From: Anaerobacillus isosaccharinicus
Lineage (GTDB): Bacteria > Bacillota > Bacilli > Bacillales > Anaerobacillaceae
DNA length: 64,000 nucleotides
Reading direction: 5' to 3'
Assembly (NCBI RefSeq): GCF_001866075.3
Contig: NZ_CP063356.1
Coordinates: forward strand, 3,400,164-3,464,163
Below, one piece after another: positions 19,233-28,769 of the stretch. Below the pieces are notes generated by a model. The model saw only the letters and a list, made by a program, of their open reading frames with translations. It did not search any database and had not been told where the DNA came from. The position numbers and the translations under genes are program-made. Numbering within the stretch: position 1 is the stretch's first letter; each line of letters begins with the position of its first letter.

Positions 19233-20012
19233 ATGGATTTATTAACTAAAACAAGAAGAATTAATGAAATGCTACAAAAAACAGCAGGACAGCCAGTTAA
19301 CTTTAAAGATATGGCAGAAACATTACGTGATGTAATTCAAGCAAATATCTTTATTGTAAGCCGAAGAGGAAAATTATTAGGCTTTGCAATTAAGCAAGAG
19401 ATCGAAAACGAAAGAATGAAAAAAATGTTAGAAGATCGTCAATTTCCAGAAGTATACACGACAAACTTATTCAAAATTAATGAAACCTCTTCCAACTTAG
19501 ATATTAACAGTGAATTTACGGCATTCCCAGTTGAAAATAAAGATTTATTCAATACTGGTTTAACTACGATTGTCCCAATTAACGGTGGTGGAAATCGAAT
19601 TGGAACACTTATCTTAGCTAGATTAACTGAGTCTTTTGATAATGATGATTTAATCCTTGCTGAGTACGGTGCTACTGTAGTTGGAATGGAGATTCTTCAT
19701 GAAAAAACAGTAGAGATTGAGCAAGAAGCGAGAAGTAAAGCTGTTGTCCAAATGGCTATTGGATCACTTTCCTATAGTGAGTTAGAGGCAGTAGAGCACA
19801 TTTTTGATGAGTTAGAAGGTAATGAAGGGTTACTAGTAGCATCTAAAATTGCTGACCGAGTAGGGATTACTCGTTCAGTTATTGTAAATGGACTTCGTAA
19901 GCTTGAAAGTGCAGGGGTTATCGAGTCCCGTTCATTAGGGATGAAAGGTACTTATATTAAAGTACTTAATAATAAGTTTCTTTTAGAATTAGAGAAACTT
20001 AAAACAAAATAA
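19233..20012 (+). CDS. codY: GTP/branched-chain-amino-acid-sensing repressor CodY
   Basis: CodY is a global stationary-phase regulator that binds DNA when GTP and Ile/Leu/Val are abundant. The 259 residues comprise an N-terminal GAF domain (about 1-155) and a C-terminal winged helix with the conserved recognition segment [20 protein letters not shown] followed by [17 protein letters not shown]. The SD is TAGGAGG. It is the last gene of the xerC-hslVU operon. In B. subtilis CodY represses the fla/che operon that follows, and a CodY-box-like site is present here at 20286. Confidence 0.98.
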   Translation: MDLLTKTRRINEMLQKTAGQPVNFKDMAETLRDVIQANIFIVSRRGKLLGFAIKQEIENERMKKMLEDRQFPEVYTTNLFKINETSSNLDINSEFTAFPVENKDLFNTGLTTIVPINGGGNRIGTLILARLTESFDNDDLILAEYGATVVGMEILHEKTVEIEQEARSKAVVQMAIGSLSYSELEAVEHIFDELEGNEGLLVASKIADRVGITRSVIVNGLRKLESAGVIESRSLGMKGTYIKVLNNKFLLELEKLKTK

Positions 20013-20037
20013 ATTGTTGGAAAAATAAAGTTTTATG

Positions 20038-20104
20038 GGTCAGACATTTTCTGGTACATAATAGATGATTTTTTCTATTATTTCCATTGTCTGGCCTTTT
20101 TTTG
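20038..20104 (+). terminator. Terminator after codY
   Basis: GGTCAGACA and TGTCTGGCC pair (9 bp, one wobble) across a 41-base internal segment that has a smaller AATAGA/TCTATT stem, followed by a long T-run. Confidence 0.8.
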
Positions 20105-20515
20105 TTTTTTTTGTAAAAATAAAACTTCAAATATCGACAAAAACCTATTTTATTCTGATAAAATAAAAAGGGTCTAATAAAATTGTGTCGATTTTATTAA
20201 CTTTTTTAATTTTTATAAAAAATTGGGAAATAGTACCCCTTAAGTATTCTAGTATATAAACGTATAATAAATTAAATCAAAGAATATTTTGTAGAAAATT
20301 TAAGGAGAAATCCCTATTCCTTTTTAAGTTACAACCTTAATTTTAGGTCTTTATAATTGAAGTTTAGACAAGAAAAAACAGTGTTAGACAATTGAAAAAT
20401 TATTATATACAATACATCTAGTAGTTTATTTCGTAAGCATTATGATTAACCCAGTTAGCGACATAAAACTAAATTAAGGGTTAGCTCATATTTTTCTATA
20501 GAACGGAGGTTAAAG
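20105..20515 (+). promoter_or_regulatory. Upstream control region of the fla/che operon
   Basis: About 410 AT-rich bases with no credible ORF precede flgB. The best SigA-type candidate is TTAGAC (20384-20389), 16 bases, TATACA (20406-20411), about 105 bases before flgB. A TATAAT at 20263-20268 has only a weak -35. TCGACA near 20135 and TGTCGA near 20187 form a spaced inverted repeat. No good SigD match is seen (GTCGATTT at 20187 lacks a spaced TAAA). The region is longer than needed for one promoter, so several inputs are likely. Confidence 0.5.
20286..20300. promoter_or_regulatory. CodY-box-like site upstream of flgB
   Basis: ATTTTGTAGAAAATT agrees with the CodY box AATTTTCWGAAAATT at 12 of 15 positions. 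It lies upstream of the best promoter candidate for flgB and about 275 bases after codY. Three mismatches are common in functional CodY boxes, but such AT-rich matches also arise by chance. Confidence 0.4.
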
Positions 20516-20920
20516 ATGAAAATTTTCTCTAATCCTAGCCAACAATTACTTGAGCAATCATTAAATGCTGCTTCTCTGCGTCAAAAAACGATTTCTCAAA
20601 ATATAGCAAACGTTGACACGCCAAACTATAAAGCAAAGAAAACTATTTTTAAGCACCAATTAGACAAGGCTCTAGAAGGTCAACGCCTTAGTGCTTATCG
20701 TACTGATGATCGCCATATTCCGTTCGGTGGAAAGGTAAGTACCTCCCCAGCAGTAGTTGTCTCACGTAAAGATACGATGTTTAACCATAATGGTAATAAT
20801 GTTGATATCGAGCATGAAATGTCTGAAATGGCAAAAAACCAAATATATTATAATGCAATGATTGAGAGATTAAATGGTAGATTTAATAGTCTTAAGACTG
20901 TTATTGGAGGAGGGAAATAA
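20516..20920 (+). CDS. flgB: Flagellar proximal rod protein FlgB
   Basis: FlgB is the first rod component above the MS ring. The 134 residues have the rod/hook N-terminal signature SLRQKTISQNIANVDTPNYK and a C-terminal helix (NVDIEHEMSEMAKNQIYYNAM). The SD is CGGAGG. It is the first gene of the fla/che operon, and flgC follows after 2 bases. Confidence 0.97.
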   Translation: MKIFSNPSQQLLEQSLNAASLRQKTISQNIANVDTPNYKAKKTIFKHQLDKALEGQRLSAYRTDDRHIPFGGKVSTSPAVVVSRKDTMFNHNGNNVDIEHEMSEMAKNQIYYNAMIERLNGRFNSLKTVIGGGK

Positions 20921-20922
20921 TC

Positions 20923-21378
20923 ATGACGATTTTTCATGGCTTTAATACAACAGCTTCTGCTCTTACTGCACAACGTCTGCGTATGGATGTTGTAGCTTCC
21001 AATATGGCGAATGTAGATACAACAAGGGGCAGATTTGTTAACGGTGAGTGGGAGCCTTATAAGAGGAAAATGGTCGTTATGCAACCGAACGAAAATCGGT
21101 TTTCTACTCATTTGTCTAAAGCAATGGGGCGATCAGACCATCCAGGAAATGGTGTGAAGGTTAGTCGAATTGTTGAAGATCAAACGCCTTTTAAGCTCGT
21201 ATATCAGCCAGATCATCCGGATGCAAATGCCGAAGGCTATGTTAGTTTACCTAATGTAGATCCTTTAAAAGAAATGGTCGATATGATGAGTGCAACTAGA
21301 TCGTATGAAGCTAATGTAACGACACTTAATGCAACAAAAAATATGTTAATGAAGGCTTTAGAAATTGGTAAAGGTTAA
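20923..21378 (+). CDS. flgC: Flagellar rod protein FlgC
   Basis: FlgC is a proximal rod subunit of 151 residues with the N-terminal bb-rod motif ALTAQRLRMDVVASNMANVD and the C-terminal motif YVSLPNVDPLKEMVDMMSAT followed by RSYEANVTTLNATKNM. The SD is GGAGG, overlapping the end of flgB. fliE lies 16 bases downstream. Confidence 0.97.
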   Translation: MTIFHGFNTTASALTAQRLRMDVVASNMANVDTTRGRFVNGEWEPYKRKMVVMQPNENRFSTHLSKAMGRSDHPGNGVKVSRIVEDQTPFKLVYQPDHPDANAEGYVSLPNVDPLKEMVDMMSATRSYEANVTTLNATKNMLMKALEIGKG

Positions 21379-21394
21379 GTGGGGGGAATAATAA

Positions 21395-21703
21395 ATGGAA
21401 CCAGTATCATTTAGACCGAATTCAGTTATGAATATTAATGGTGGAACTCAACCGGTGAAGAAGCTTACTTCAGCAGAAGCACAAAATAGCTTTAAAGTGG
21501 CTTTAAGCGATGCATTACATAAAGTTAATGATGCCCAACATGCATCTTCAAGAGCGACTGAGAAATTAGCGAGGGGTGAGAGTATTGATTTACACCAAGT
21601 GATGATCACTGCTCAAAAAGCCAGTATCTCGTTACAAGCTACAATAGAAGTGCGAAATAAGGTTGTAGAGGCGTATCAAGAAGTGATGAGAATGCAAGTT
21701 TAA
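21395..21703 (+). CDS. fliE: Flagellar hook-basal body protein FliE
   Basis: FliE adapts the rod to the MS ring. The 102-residue protein has the conserved C-terminal half SIDLHQVMITAQKASISLQ followed by ATIEVRNKVVEAYQEVMRMQV, which is diagnostic. The SD is GGGGGG. The 88-base gap before fliF contains a short ACTCTTTTAAGAGT hairpin. Confidence 0.96.
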   Translation: MEPVSFRPNSVMNINGGTQPVKKLTSAEAQNSFKVALSDALHKVNDAQHASSRATEKLARGESIDLHQVMITAQKASISLQATIEVRNKVVEAYQEVMRMQV

Positions 21704-21791
21704 TAGATATATATTCTATTTTTAATAATTTTACTCTTTTAAGAGTGATACTTTTTACAACAAGACGCCGTTAGTAATAGTAGGGGGAAAC

Positions 21792-23372
21792 ATGAACGAG
21801 AAACTATTAATATATAAAGATAAAGCAACTAAATATTGGACCGAACGAACGAATGTCCAAAAAGGGATTATTGTCGGTTCTTTCCTACTGCTTCTTTTAC
21901 TAATCATTTTTGTTTCAATGCTGGGTTCGAGAACGAATATGGTTCCATTGTATACAAACCTCTCGTTTCAGGAGACCGGTGAAATTAAGGCTCAGTTGGA
22001 TTCAAGGGGTATTCCTTCAGAGGTAACAAGTAGTGGAACAGCAATAAATGTCCCAGAAACATTGGTTGACAGCTTAAAAGTAGAATTGGCTGCGGAAGGT
22101 ATCCCGAAAAGTGGGAGTATTGATTATACGACATTTCGAGATCGTATGGGCTTTGGGATGACTGACAACGAATTTACAATTATGGAACGAGCAGCGATGC
22201 AAACGGAATTAGCAAACTTAATCCGCAACATGGACGGTGTACAGCATGCTCAAGTGATGATTACTTTACCCGAAGAGAGTATGTGGGTGTCAATGGATGA
22301 TGAAGCAGCTTCTGCATCAATCATCTTAAATATCCGTCCAGGGTATCAATTAGATCAATCGCAAATTAGGGCCTTATATCACTTAGTTTCTAAGAGTGTT
22401 CCAAAACTCCCTATAGATAATATCGTCATCATGAACCAAATGTTTGAGTATTTAGAGTTAAAAAATGAAAATATTATTGATTCTACGCTTTCTACTTTCG
22501 AACAACAACGTTCAATACAAAGAGAAATTGAACGAGATCTTCAACGCCAAGTGCAACAGATGTTAGGCACGCTAGTTGGAAGAGATAAAGTGTTAGTGTC
22601 AGTTACGACAGACATTGATTTTACAAAAGAAAATCGGGCTGAAGATTTAGTTACTCCTGTGGATCCAGAAAATATGTCTGGTTTAGCAGTAAGCATTGAA
22701 CGAATTACAGAAACATTTAGTGGTGAGGATTTTCAAGAAGGTGGTATCCCTGGTACTGGAGAGACAGATATCCCAGGATATCCAGGTGGAGCTGGCGCTG
22801 GTGCTGGTGACTATGAGCGTATGGAAGAACGAATTAACAATGATGTAAATCGGATTCGCCGTGATATTGTTATGAGTCCTTATCAAGTAAAAGATATTGG
22901 CATCCAAGTTATGATTGAGCCACCAAATCCGGAAGATCCTGCTTCTCTACCGGTTGAACTACTCGGAGATGTACAACAAATATTAAGTACAATCGTTAGA
23001 ACGAGTATATCCAAAGATGTAATAGATCAACTTACACCAGAACAAATTAATGATAAAGTATTTGTCTCAGCTCATACTTTTGAAGGGAAAATCGTTTTTG
23101 AAGACCCTGCACAAGGAATTCCAAGTTGGTATTATATTGTAGGCGGGTTAATTTTATTTATTATTCTACTAATCTTCTTATTAATACGTAAAAATAAAAA
23201 GGTAGAAGTGATTGAGGAAACGAGCGAACAAGCGGTTAGTTTTGATATTCCAGATATTGGTGAAGATCGCGATAGTGAAGAAAAAGCTCGTCGTAGACAA
23301 TTAGAAAAAATGGCGAAAGAAAAGCCTGAAGAATTTTCAAAACTAGTGCGCACGTGGCTATCTGAAGATTAG
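21792..23372 (+). CDS. fliF: Flagellar MS-ring protein FliF
   Basis: FliF forms the membrane-embedded MS ring. The 526-residue protein has two transmembrane helices (about 26-46 and 440-460), a large extracytoplasmic YscJ/FliF region (MVPLYTNLSFQETGEIKAQL, GTAINVPE, FGMTDNEFTIMERAAMQTEL), a Gly/Pro-rich insert (GGIPGTGETDIPGYPGG) and a C-terminal cytoplasmic tail (EEFSKLVRTWLSED) that binds FliG. Length is typical for Bacillus. Confidence 0.97.
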   Translation: MNEKLLIYKDKATKYWTERTNVQKGIIVGSFLLLLLLIIFVSMLGSRTNMVPLYTNLSFQETGEIKAQLDSRGIPSEVTSSGTAINVPETLVDSLKVELAAEGIPKSGSIDYTTFRDRMGFGMTDNEFTIMERAAMQTELANLIRNMDGVQHAQVMITLPEESMWVSMDDEAASASIILNIRPGYQLDQSQIRALYHLVSKSVPKLPIDNIVIMNQMFEYLELKNENIIDSTLSTFEQQRSIQREIERDLQRQVQQMLGTLVGRDKVLVSVTTDIDFTKENRAEDLVTPVDPENMSGLAVSIERITETFSGEDFQEGGIPGTGETDIPGYPGGAGAGAGDYERMEERINNDVNRIRRDIVMSPYQVKDIGIQVMIEPPNPEDPASLPVELLGDVQQILSTIVRTSISKDVIDQLTPEQINDKVFVSAHTFEGKIVFEDPAQGIPSWYYIVGGLILFIILLIFLLIRKNKKVEVIEETSEQAVSFDIPDIGEDRDSEEKARRRQLEKMAKEKPEEFSKLVRTWLSED

Positions 23373-23383
23373 GGGGGAACAGT

Positions 23384-24397
23384 GTGGTAAGTAAAAAGAA
23401 AGAATTATCTGGTAAAGAAAAAGCAGCAATTCTTCTGATCTCCTTAGGACCTGATGTATCTGCACAAGTATATAAACATTTAAGTCAAGAAGAGATTGAA
23501 AAGCTCACACTTGAAATTGCAAGTGTTCGTAAAGTGGATACAAGTACGAAAGAAGAAATAATCGATCAATTTCATCAGTTAGCCATTGCTCAAGACTATA
23601 TTACCCAAGGTGGTATTGGTTATGCGAAAAACGTTCTTGAAAAAGCTCTTGGTGAGCAAGAGGCGATGGAAATCATTAATCGATTAACGTCTACTCTTCA
23701 GGTAAAACCTTTTGATTTTGCTCGAAAAGCTGATGCAGGTCAAATTTTAAATTTTATTCAAAATGAGCATCCCCAAACAATTGCATTAATACTATCGTAT
23801 TTAGAGTCGGTACAGGCAGGGCAAATACTATCTGAACTTCCACAAGAGGTGCAGGCTGACATTGCTAAGAGAATTGCTTTAATGGATAGTACATCCCCAG
23901 AAATTATTAACGAAGTGGAAAATATCCTAGAGCGCAAGCTTTCAGCAACAGTAACTCAAGACTATACGAGGACTGGTGGTGTTGAAACTGTTGTTGAAGT
24001 GTTAAATAGTGTAGATAGAAGTACAGAGAGAACTATCTTAGATGCACTTGAAATACAAGATCCTGAACTTGCAGAAGAAATCAAGAAACGTATGTTTGTA
24101 TTTGAGGATATTGTTACTCTTGATAATCGTTCGATTCAACGGGTTATTCGCGATGTTGAAAATGAAGATTTACAACTTGCTCTTAAAGTTGCTAACGATG
24201 AAGTTAAAGATGTTGTCTTTAAGAATATGTCTCAACGTATGGTTGAAACGTTTAAAGACGAAATGGAATTTATGGGACCTGTCCGTCTTCGTGATGTAGA
24301 GGAAGCGCAATCTCGAATTGTGGCTGTTATCCGCCGCTTAGAAGAAGCTGGTGAAATCGTCATCGCTCGTGGTGGAGGAGATGATATTATTGTCTAA
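23384..24397 (+). CDS. fliG: Flagellar motor switch protein FliG
   Basis: FliG is the rotor protein that contacts MotA and FliF. It starts at GTG 23384 behind GGGGGGAA and has 337 residues: an N-terminal FliF-binding domain (LSGKEKAAILLISLGPDVSA), a middle domain with EHPQTIALILSYL, and a C-terminal torque domain with the charged helix around DNRSIQRVIRDVENEDLQLA. The last bases overlap fliH. Confidence 0.98.
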   Translation: MVSKKKELSGKEKAAILLISLGPDVSAQVYKHLSQEEIEKLTLEIASVRKVDTSTKEEIIDQFHQLAIAQDYITQGGIGYAKNVLEKALGEQEAMEIINRLTSTLQVKPFDFARKADAGQILNFIQNEHPQTIALILSYLESVQAGQILSELPQEVQADIAKRIALMDSTSPEIINEVENILERKLSATVTQDYTRTGGVETVVEVLNSVDRSTERTILDALEIQDPELAEEIKKRMFVFEDIVTLDNRSIQRVIRDVENEDLQLALKVANDEVKDVVFKNMSQRMVETFKDEMEFMGPVRLRDVEEAQSRIVAVIRRLEEAGEIVIARGGGDDIIV

Positions 24398-25199
24398 GGT
24401 TATTAAATCGATTTTTGCAAATAATTTAGAAACCGAAAAAAAGACGATAGAATTAAAGCGAGTCATTCAACAAACTCAATCAAACGATTTAAATAGTGTA
24501 ATTGAGGAACATTCTGATCATGCTAAGTCAAAATTAGCAGATGAAGAACTTCAAAAGGCATTAGAACAAGCTGAAACCATTAGAATTGAAGCGCAAATGG
24601 AGTATGAACGATTTCAGGAAAGAATGAATGAGGAAATTCTCCATAACCAAGAGAAGGCTGAGGAAATTTTTAAGCAAGCAGAAGAGAACGGGTATAACGA
24701 AGGTTTTCAACAAGGTCTACAGGAAGGTCAACGGCAGTATGAAGGTTTTATTCAAGAAGCAAGAGCTATTGTATCTTCTTCAAAAAATGACTATTTTCAA
24801 AGAATTGAAGATGCAGAACCAGTTATTGTTCAGTTAGCTATAAAAGTGGCTGAGAAAGTCATTGCGACTTCACTAGAAGCAAATTCAGAAAATTGGCTTC
24901 AGGTTGTGCGAACTGTAATAAATGAAGTTAGAGAACAAGAACAAGTGAAGTTATATATACATCCTAATTGGTATGAATATACTCTTGCCCAAAAAGAAGA
25001 GTTAAAATTATTGCTACCAAATTGTGACAATTTATATATTTACCCAGATGCGCACCTTGAGGAAAACGGCTGTCAAATTGAAACACCATTTGGAAAAATC
25101 GATGCCTCGGTTGATAGTCAGCTTTCTGAAATCAAATATGCACTTCTTGAAAAATTGAAGGAGTTGGCTGGTTATGAAAGTCGCAAACTTAATAAATGA
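24390..25199 (+). CDS. fliH: Flagellar export ATPase regulator FliH
   Basis: FliH holds the FliI ATPase at the export gate. The start is probably TTG 24390 (LSKVIKSIFANN), about ten bases after GGAGGA; ATG 24381 abuts the SD. The roughly 269 residues have a long charged N-terminal coiled coil (about 25-125, including GYNEGFQQGLQEGQRQYEGF with small-residue GxxxG-like repeats) and a C-terminal domain (VIVQLAIKVAEKVIA, VDSQLSEIKYALLEKL). It overlaps fliG by 8 and fliI by 26 bases. Confidence 0.93.
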   Translation: MSKVIKSIFANNLETEKKTIELKRVIQQTQSNDLNSVIEEHSDHAKSKLADEELQKALEQAETIRIEAQMEYERFQERMNEEILHNQEKAEEIFKQAEENGYNEGFQQGLQEGQRQYEGFIQEARAIVSSSKNDYFQRIEDAEPVIVQLAIKVAEKVIATSLEANSENWLQVVRTVINEVREQEQVKLYIHPNWYEYTLAQKEELKLLLPNCDNLYIYPDAHLEENGCQIETPFGKIDASVDSQLSEIKYALLEKLKELAGYESRKLNK

Positions 25200-26490
25200 A
25201 GTAACCAACATTGACTCTTTTAAAAGCTATGGAAAAGTAACAAGAGTTGTAGGCCTAACAATAGAATCAAAAGGTCCTCAAGTTTCAATTGGGGAGCTCT
25301 GTTATATTATTATTGGGAAAGCACCAAAGCGAAAAGTAATGGCTGAAGTAGTGGGATTTCGCGATGAAATGGTTCTTTTAATGCCATTTACAACCGTCCA
25401 TAATATTAGTCCAGGTAGTCTTGTTGAAGCGACAAAAAAACCACTAGAAGTGAAAGTTGGCTCAGGACTTATTGGACATATTGTCGATGGGCTTGGTCAA
25501 CCTTTAAACGGACTTGAACTACCTAACGGCTTATCATCTTTCCCAACAGAAAATTCCCCGCCAAACCCGTTATCTAGACCAAGGATCCATGAGCCGCTTA
25601 GTTTAGGGGTCCGAGCAATAGATAGTTTGTTTACAGTAGGCAAAGGGCAGAGAATGGGGATATTTGCAGGTAGTGGTGTTGGGAAAAGTACCTTAATGTC
25701 AATGATTGCAAGAAATTCCGAAGCAGATGTAAACGTTATCGCGTTAATTGGTGAACGTGGTAGAGAAGTTCGCGATTTTATTGAACGAGATTTAGGTGAA
25801 GAAGGATTAAGAAAAACAGTGGTCGTTGTTGCGACATCTGATCAGCCTGCCCTGATGAGAATTAAAGGAGCAATGACAGCTACTGCCATTGCGGAATATT
25901 TTCGTAACCAAGGATTGAACGTTACGCTAATGATGGATTCAGTCACGCGCTTTGCAATGGCGCAACGTGAAATTGGTTTAGCGATTGGTGAACCGCCGAC
26001 TACTAAAGGTTATACACCTAGTGTGTTTGCTTATTTACCGAAATTGTTAGAACGTTCTGGTACTAATGAGCATGGATCAATTACTGCCTTTTATACAGTG
26101 TTAGTTGACGGTGACGATATGAACGAACCAATTGCAGATGCAGTCCGCGGGATTTTGGACGGTCACTTAGTTTTAGACCGAAAGCTAGCAAATAAAGGAC
26201 AGTTTCCTGCGATTAATCCGCTCAGAAGTATTAGCCGTGTGATGAATGACATTGTTGATCCAACTCATCGTTTTGCGGCTGACCACCTCAGACAATTGTT
26301 AGCTATTTATACGGATTCTGAGGATCTAATTAACATTGGAGCGTATAAACGAGGGACTTCAAAAGAGGTGGATGAAGCTATACAAATGTATCCAAACATC
26401 ATTCAATTCATCAAGCAGTCTACCGATGAGAAAGTTTCCTTCAATGATGCAGTTTATAAATTAATAAAAGATTTTAGTAAAGGAGAATAG
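25174..26490 (+). CDS. fliI: Flagellum-specific ATPase FliI
   Basis: This F1-beta-like ATPase unfolds and delivers flagellar export substrates. The 438 residues contain Walker A GIFAGSGVGKSTLMSMIAR, the Walker B region LNVTLMMDSVTRFAMAQREI and the type III ATPase signature GEPPTTKGYTPSVFAYLPKL. Start ATG 25174 is preceded by GAAGGAG and overlaps the fliH end. Confidence 0.98.
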   Translation: MKVANLINEVTNIDSFKSYGKVTRVVGLTIESKGPQVSIGELCYIIIGKAPKRKVMAEVVGFRDEMVLLMPFTTVHNISPGSLVEATKKPLEVKVGSGLIGHIVDGLGQPLNGLELPNGLSSFPTENSPPNPLSRPRIHEPLSLGVRAIDSLFTVGKGQRMGIFAGSGVGKSTLMSMIARNSEADVNVIALIGERGREVRDFIERDLGEEGLRKTVVVVATSDQPALMRIKGAMTATAIAEYFRNQGLNVTLMMDSVTRFAMAQREIGLAIGEPPTTKGYTPSVFAYLPKLLERSGTNEHGSITAFYTVLVDGDDMNEPIADAVRGILDGHLVLDRKLANKGQFPAINPLRSISRVMNDIVDPTHRFAADHLRQLLAIYTDSEDLINIGAYKRGTSKEVDEAIQMYPNIIQFIKQSTDEKVSFNDAVYKLIKDFSKGE

Positions 26491-26492
26491 TC

Positions 26493-26930
26493 ATGTCATT
26501 TCAGTTTACGTTGCAAAAAATTCTTGAAGTTAGAGAAAATGATAAACTAAAGGCAGAAAAGGAATTTTCCCAAGCGACGAGACAGTTTGAAGAAGTGGCA
26601 ACTAAGTTATATGAACTTCTTAAAAAGAAAGAAAATCATGAAAATGACTATTATCAGAGAATTGAAAGTAAAATTCATGTTTTTGAAATACAACAGTCAC
26701 ATTCTTTATTAGCACAATTACAAAAACAAATTGATCAACTTCAGTACTATACACAAAAAGCTCGTGACAATATGAATCGAAAACAAGAGCAATTAGTTGA
26801 AAAGTCTATCGAACTTAAAAAATATGAAAAAATGAAACAAATTAAATATGAGTTTTATGTAGAAGAAACTAAGCGACAGGAAAATATTTTGATGGACGAA
26901 ATTTCCGTTCAACAGTTCATCAATCGGTGA
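26493..26930 (+). CDS. fliJ: Flagellar export chaperone FliJ
   Basis: FliJ is the coiled-coil stalk that links the FliI ring to FlhA. The 145 residues are nearly all charged helix, starting MSFQFTLQKILEVRENDKLK, a common FliJ N-terminus, with no globular domain. The SD is AAAGGAG. The position between fliI and motE is fixed in Bacillus. Confidence 0.94.
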   Translation: MSFQFTLQKILEVRENDKLKAEKEFSQATRQFEEVATKLYELLKKKENHENDYYQRIESKIHVFEIQQSHSLLAQLQKQIDQLQYYTQKARDNMNRKQEQLVEKSIELKKYEKMKQIKYEFYVEETKRQENILMDEISVQQFINR

Positions 26931-26944
26931 AATTAGGTGAGCGA

Positions 26945-27517
26945 ATGAAAAGTGAAGAACAACAATACAGTAAAATTCAATGGTTTTTTATGGTCATTTT
27001 TATTCCTATCCTATTTGCGATGATTTTATTTGCAGTCATCCTTAACTTTATGGGAATAAGCGTAATCGACCAGGCAAAACAAGTCGCTTCAAATGTGCCG
27101 ATCCTTTCAGATTATGTGAAAACCGATGAACAGCTTTTAGAGGAAGAAGAACTGGCAAATATTGAAGATTTAACAGCCGTAGTTACTGCTCGTGAAAGAG
27201 AAATCGACCAGTTAAAAAATAGTATTGAATCGAAAGAAATTGAGATTCAATCATTGTTAGAGGAAATAAAGATGCTTATGGCTGAGCTAGAACAAAAGCA
27301 AGAAGCGCAACTGTCAGTGACGGAAGACTATGATGGTATTGCAAAAGTGTATGTAGCTATGTCTGCAAAAAACGCCGCAAGTATTTTAAGTGAAATGCCA
27401 GAAGAAGAAGCAGCTATACAACTTTCTTTTATTAAAACTGATGCAAGAGCATCAATTTTAGCAAAGATGCCACCGGAAAAAGCGGCGCAGTTAATTTCGC
27501 TTCTTAGTGATAATTAA
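26945..27517 (+). CDS. motE: MotE/YlxF family flagellar protein
   Basis: From ATG 26945 (SD TAGGTGAG) the 190-residue protein has one N-terminal transmembrane helix (about 15-37), an extracytoplasmic coiled coil (about 60-120, ending LLEEIKMLMAELEQKQEAQ) and a C-terminal MgtE-N-like helical repeat (YVAMSAKNAASILSEMPEEE, ASILAKMPPEKAAQLISLL). Family members in fla operons are thought to assist stators or hook/basal-body stability; the precise role here is not shown by sequence. The frame is open back to GTG 26927, which overlaps the fliJ stop. Confidence 0.88.
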   Translation: MKSEEQQYSKIQWFFMVIFIPILFAMILFAVILNFMGISVIDQAKQVASNVPILSDYVKTDEQLLEEEELANIEDLTAVVTAREREIDQLKNSIESKEIEIQSLLEEIKMLMAELEQKQEAQLSVTEDYDGIAKVYVAMSAKNAASILSEMPEEEAAIQLSFIKTDARASILAKMPPEKAAQLISLLSDN

Positions 27518-27548
27518 TCGTCTATTACTTGAAAGGAGGTGAAAAGAG

Positions 27549-28760
27549 GTGAATGGAATTAATCTTTTGCAAATGACTGCCTTGCAAACTGCTCAAGTAA
27601 CTGGAGTAACAGTTCTAAATAATCAGTCTGAAGAGAAGGAAGGAGCTTTTTTAAAGTTATTAGAAACAGCACTGAGTGAGCCTACCCTTGAAAATATAAT
27701 TTCTGTAGTCCCAGATCAGGATCATTTATCAGACCTTCATAAACTTGTTAGCAAGTTCGTAGAAGAATTACCGTTTAGTGATACGGTTGTTGATGAGGAA
27801 ATATTGACTCTTCCATTAGTGGAGAACTTATTGGAACAGCTTCCTTTGGAGATGCAGTTACAAATTCAACAAGTCTTTAGCAATAACGAGTATATAAATG
27901 ATATTATTTCTACTGGAAAAGACTACTTACAAGATCCGGTTCAGTTATTGGCGGTAATTTTACTGTTGTCACAGTCAGTCGAACCACCAACAGAGTTAGC
28001 TCCAAAAGTCCAACTGCAACTAGAACGACTTTTACCAATGCTTGAAAATCAAAGTGAGCATTCAAAAAATCCGGCGACTGTAAAAGATTTTCAACAAGTT
28101 GTAAAACAGCTAACTTTAAATTTAGAATTACTGCCAAAGGAAAAGTTAGTGCTAATTTCTCAAGGACAAAAAGAAACAGCTAAACTAGAGCAATTTGTTC
28201 TATCAGCATTTTCGCGGACAACAAGTGATCAACCAACTTTAGGTTCCCAAGGTATAACACTACCTCCTAATATGGCTCTTAACCAGCTTCAACAATTTGT
28301 CCTACATGTTGGCGAAAATCGTAGTGAACATCAAAATCAAGAGCAATTACTTCGACAATTTCAAAACATTTTAGGAAAAAGTTCGTTAGTGCAATTTCCG
28401 AATGGGATTAACAAATTAACAATAAAGTTATTTCCTCAACATTTAGGAAGGTTGGATGTTACACTAACTCAGCAAAATGGTGTTATTATTGCCCAATTAT
28501 TAACAACAACTAAAGCAGCAAAAAATGCCCTTGATTCCCAACTCCACCAATTGAGGCAGGCGTTTCTCGGCCAAAATATCCAAGTGGAAAAAATTGAAGT
28601 TCATACGCAACAACAGCAACAGACACTTTTTCAATCTAATCAGGAGAGTCAGGAAGAACAAAGAAATAATCAACAAAGTAAAGAACGAAGAGAAAACAAT
28701 GATAATGAAGAAAAAGTGAAGTTTGAAGATTTATTAAACGAAATTGACGCAAAGGTATAA
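27549..28760 (+). CDS. fliK: Flagellar hook-length control protein FliK
   Basis: FliK measures the hook and switches FlhB specificity. It starts at GTG 27549, 8 bases after AAGGAGG. The 403 residues are Gln/Leu-rich in the N-terminal ruler region. The conserved C-terminal hook domain has LTIKLFPQHLGRLDVTLTQQ and AKNALDSQLHQLRQAFLGQN, ending in a Gln/Asn/Glu-rich tail. It precedes flgD by 9 bases. Confidence 0.94.
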   Translation: MNGINLLQMTALQTAQVTGVTVLNNQSEEKEGAFLKLLETALSEPTLENIISVVPDQDHLSDLHKLVSKFVEELPFSDTVVDEEILTLPLVENLLEQLPLEMQLQIQQVFSNNEYINDIISTGKDYLQDPVQLLAVILLLSQSVEPPTELAPKVQLQLERLLPMLENQSEHSKNPATVKDFQQVVKQLTLNLELLPKEKLVLISQGQKETAKLEQFVLSAFSRTTSDQPTLGSQGITLPPNMALNQLQQFVLHVGENRSEHQNQEQLLRQFQNILGKSSLVQFPNGINKLTIKLFPQHLGRLDVTLTQQNGVIIAQLLTTTKAAKNALDSQLHQLRQAFLGQNIQVEKIEVHTQQQQQTLFQSNQESQEEQRNNQQSKERRENNDNEEKVKFEDLLNEIDAKV

Positions 28761-28769
28761 GGTGATCCA

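Noticed and set aside
20187-20194. GTCGATTT as a SigD -10 before flgB
   Set aside because: One mismatch in the core C and no TAAA at 14-16 bases upstream.
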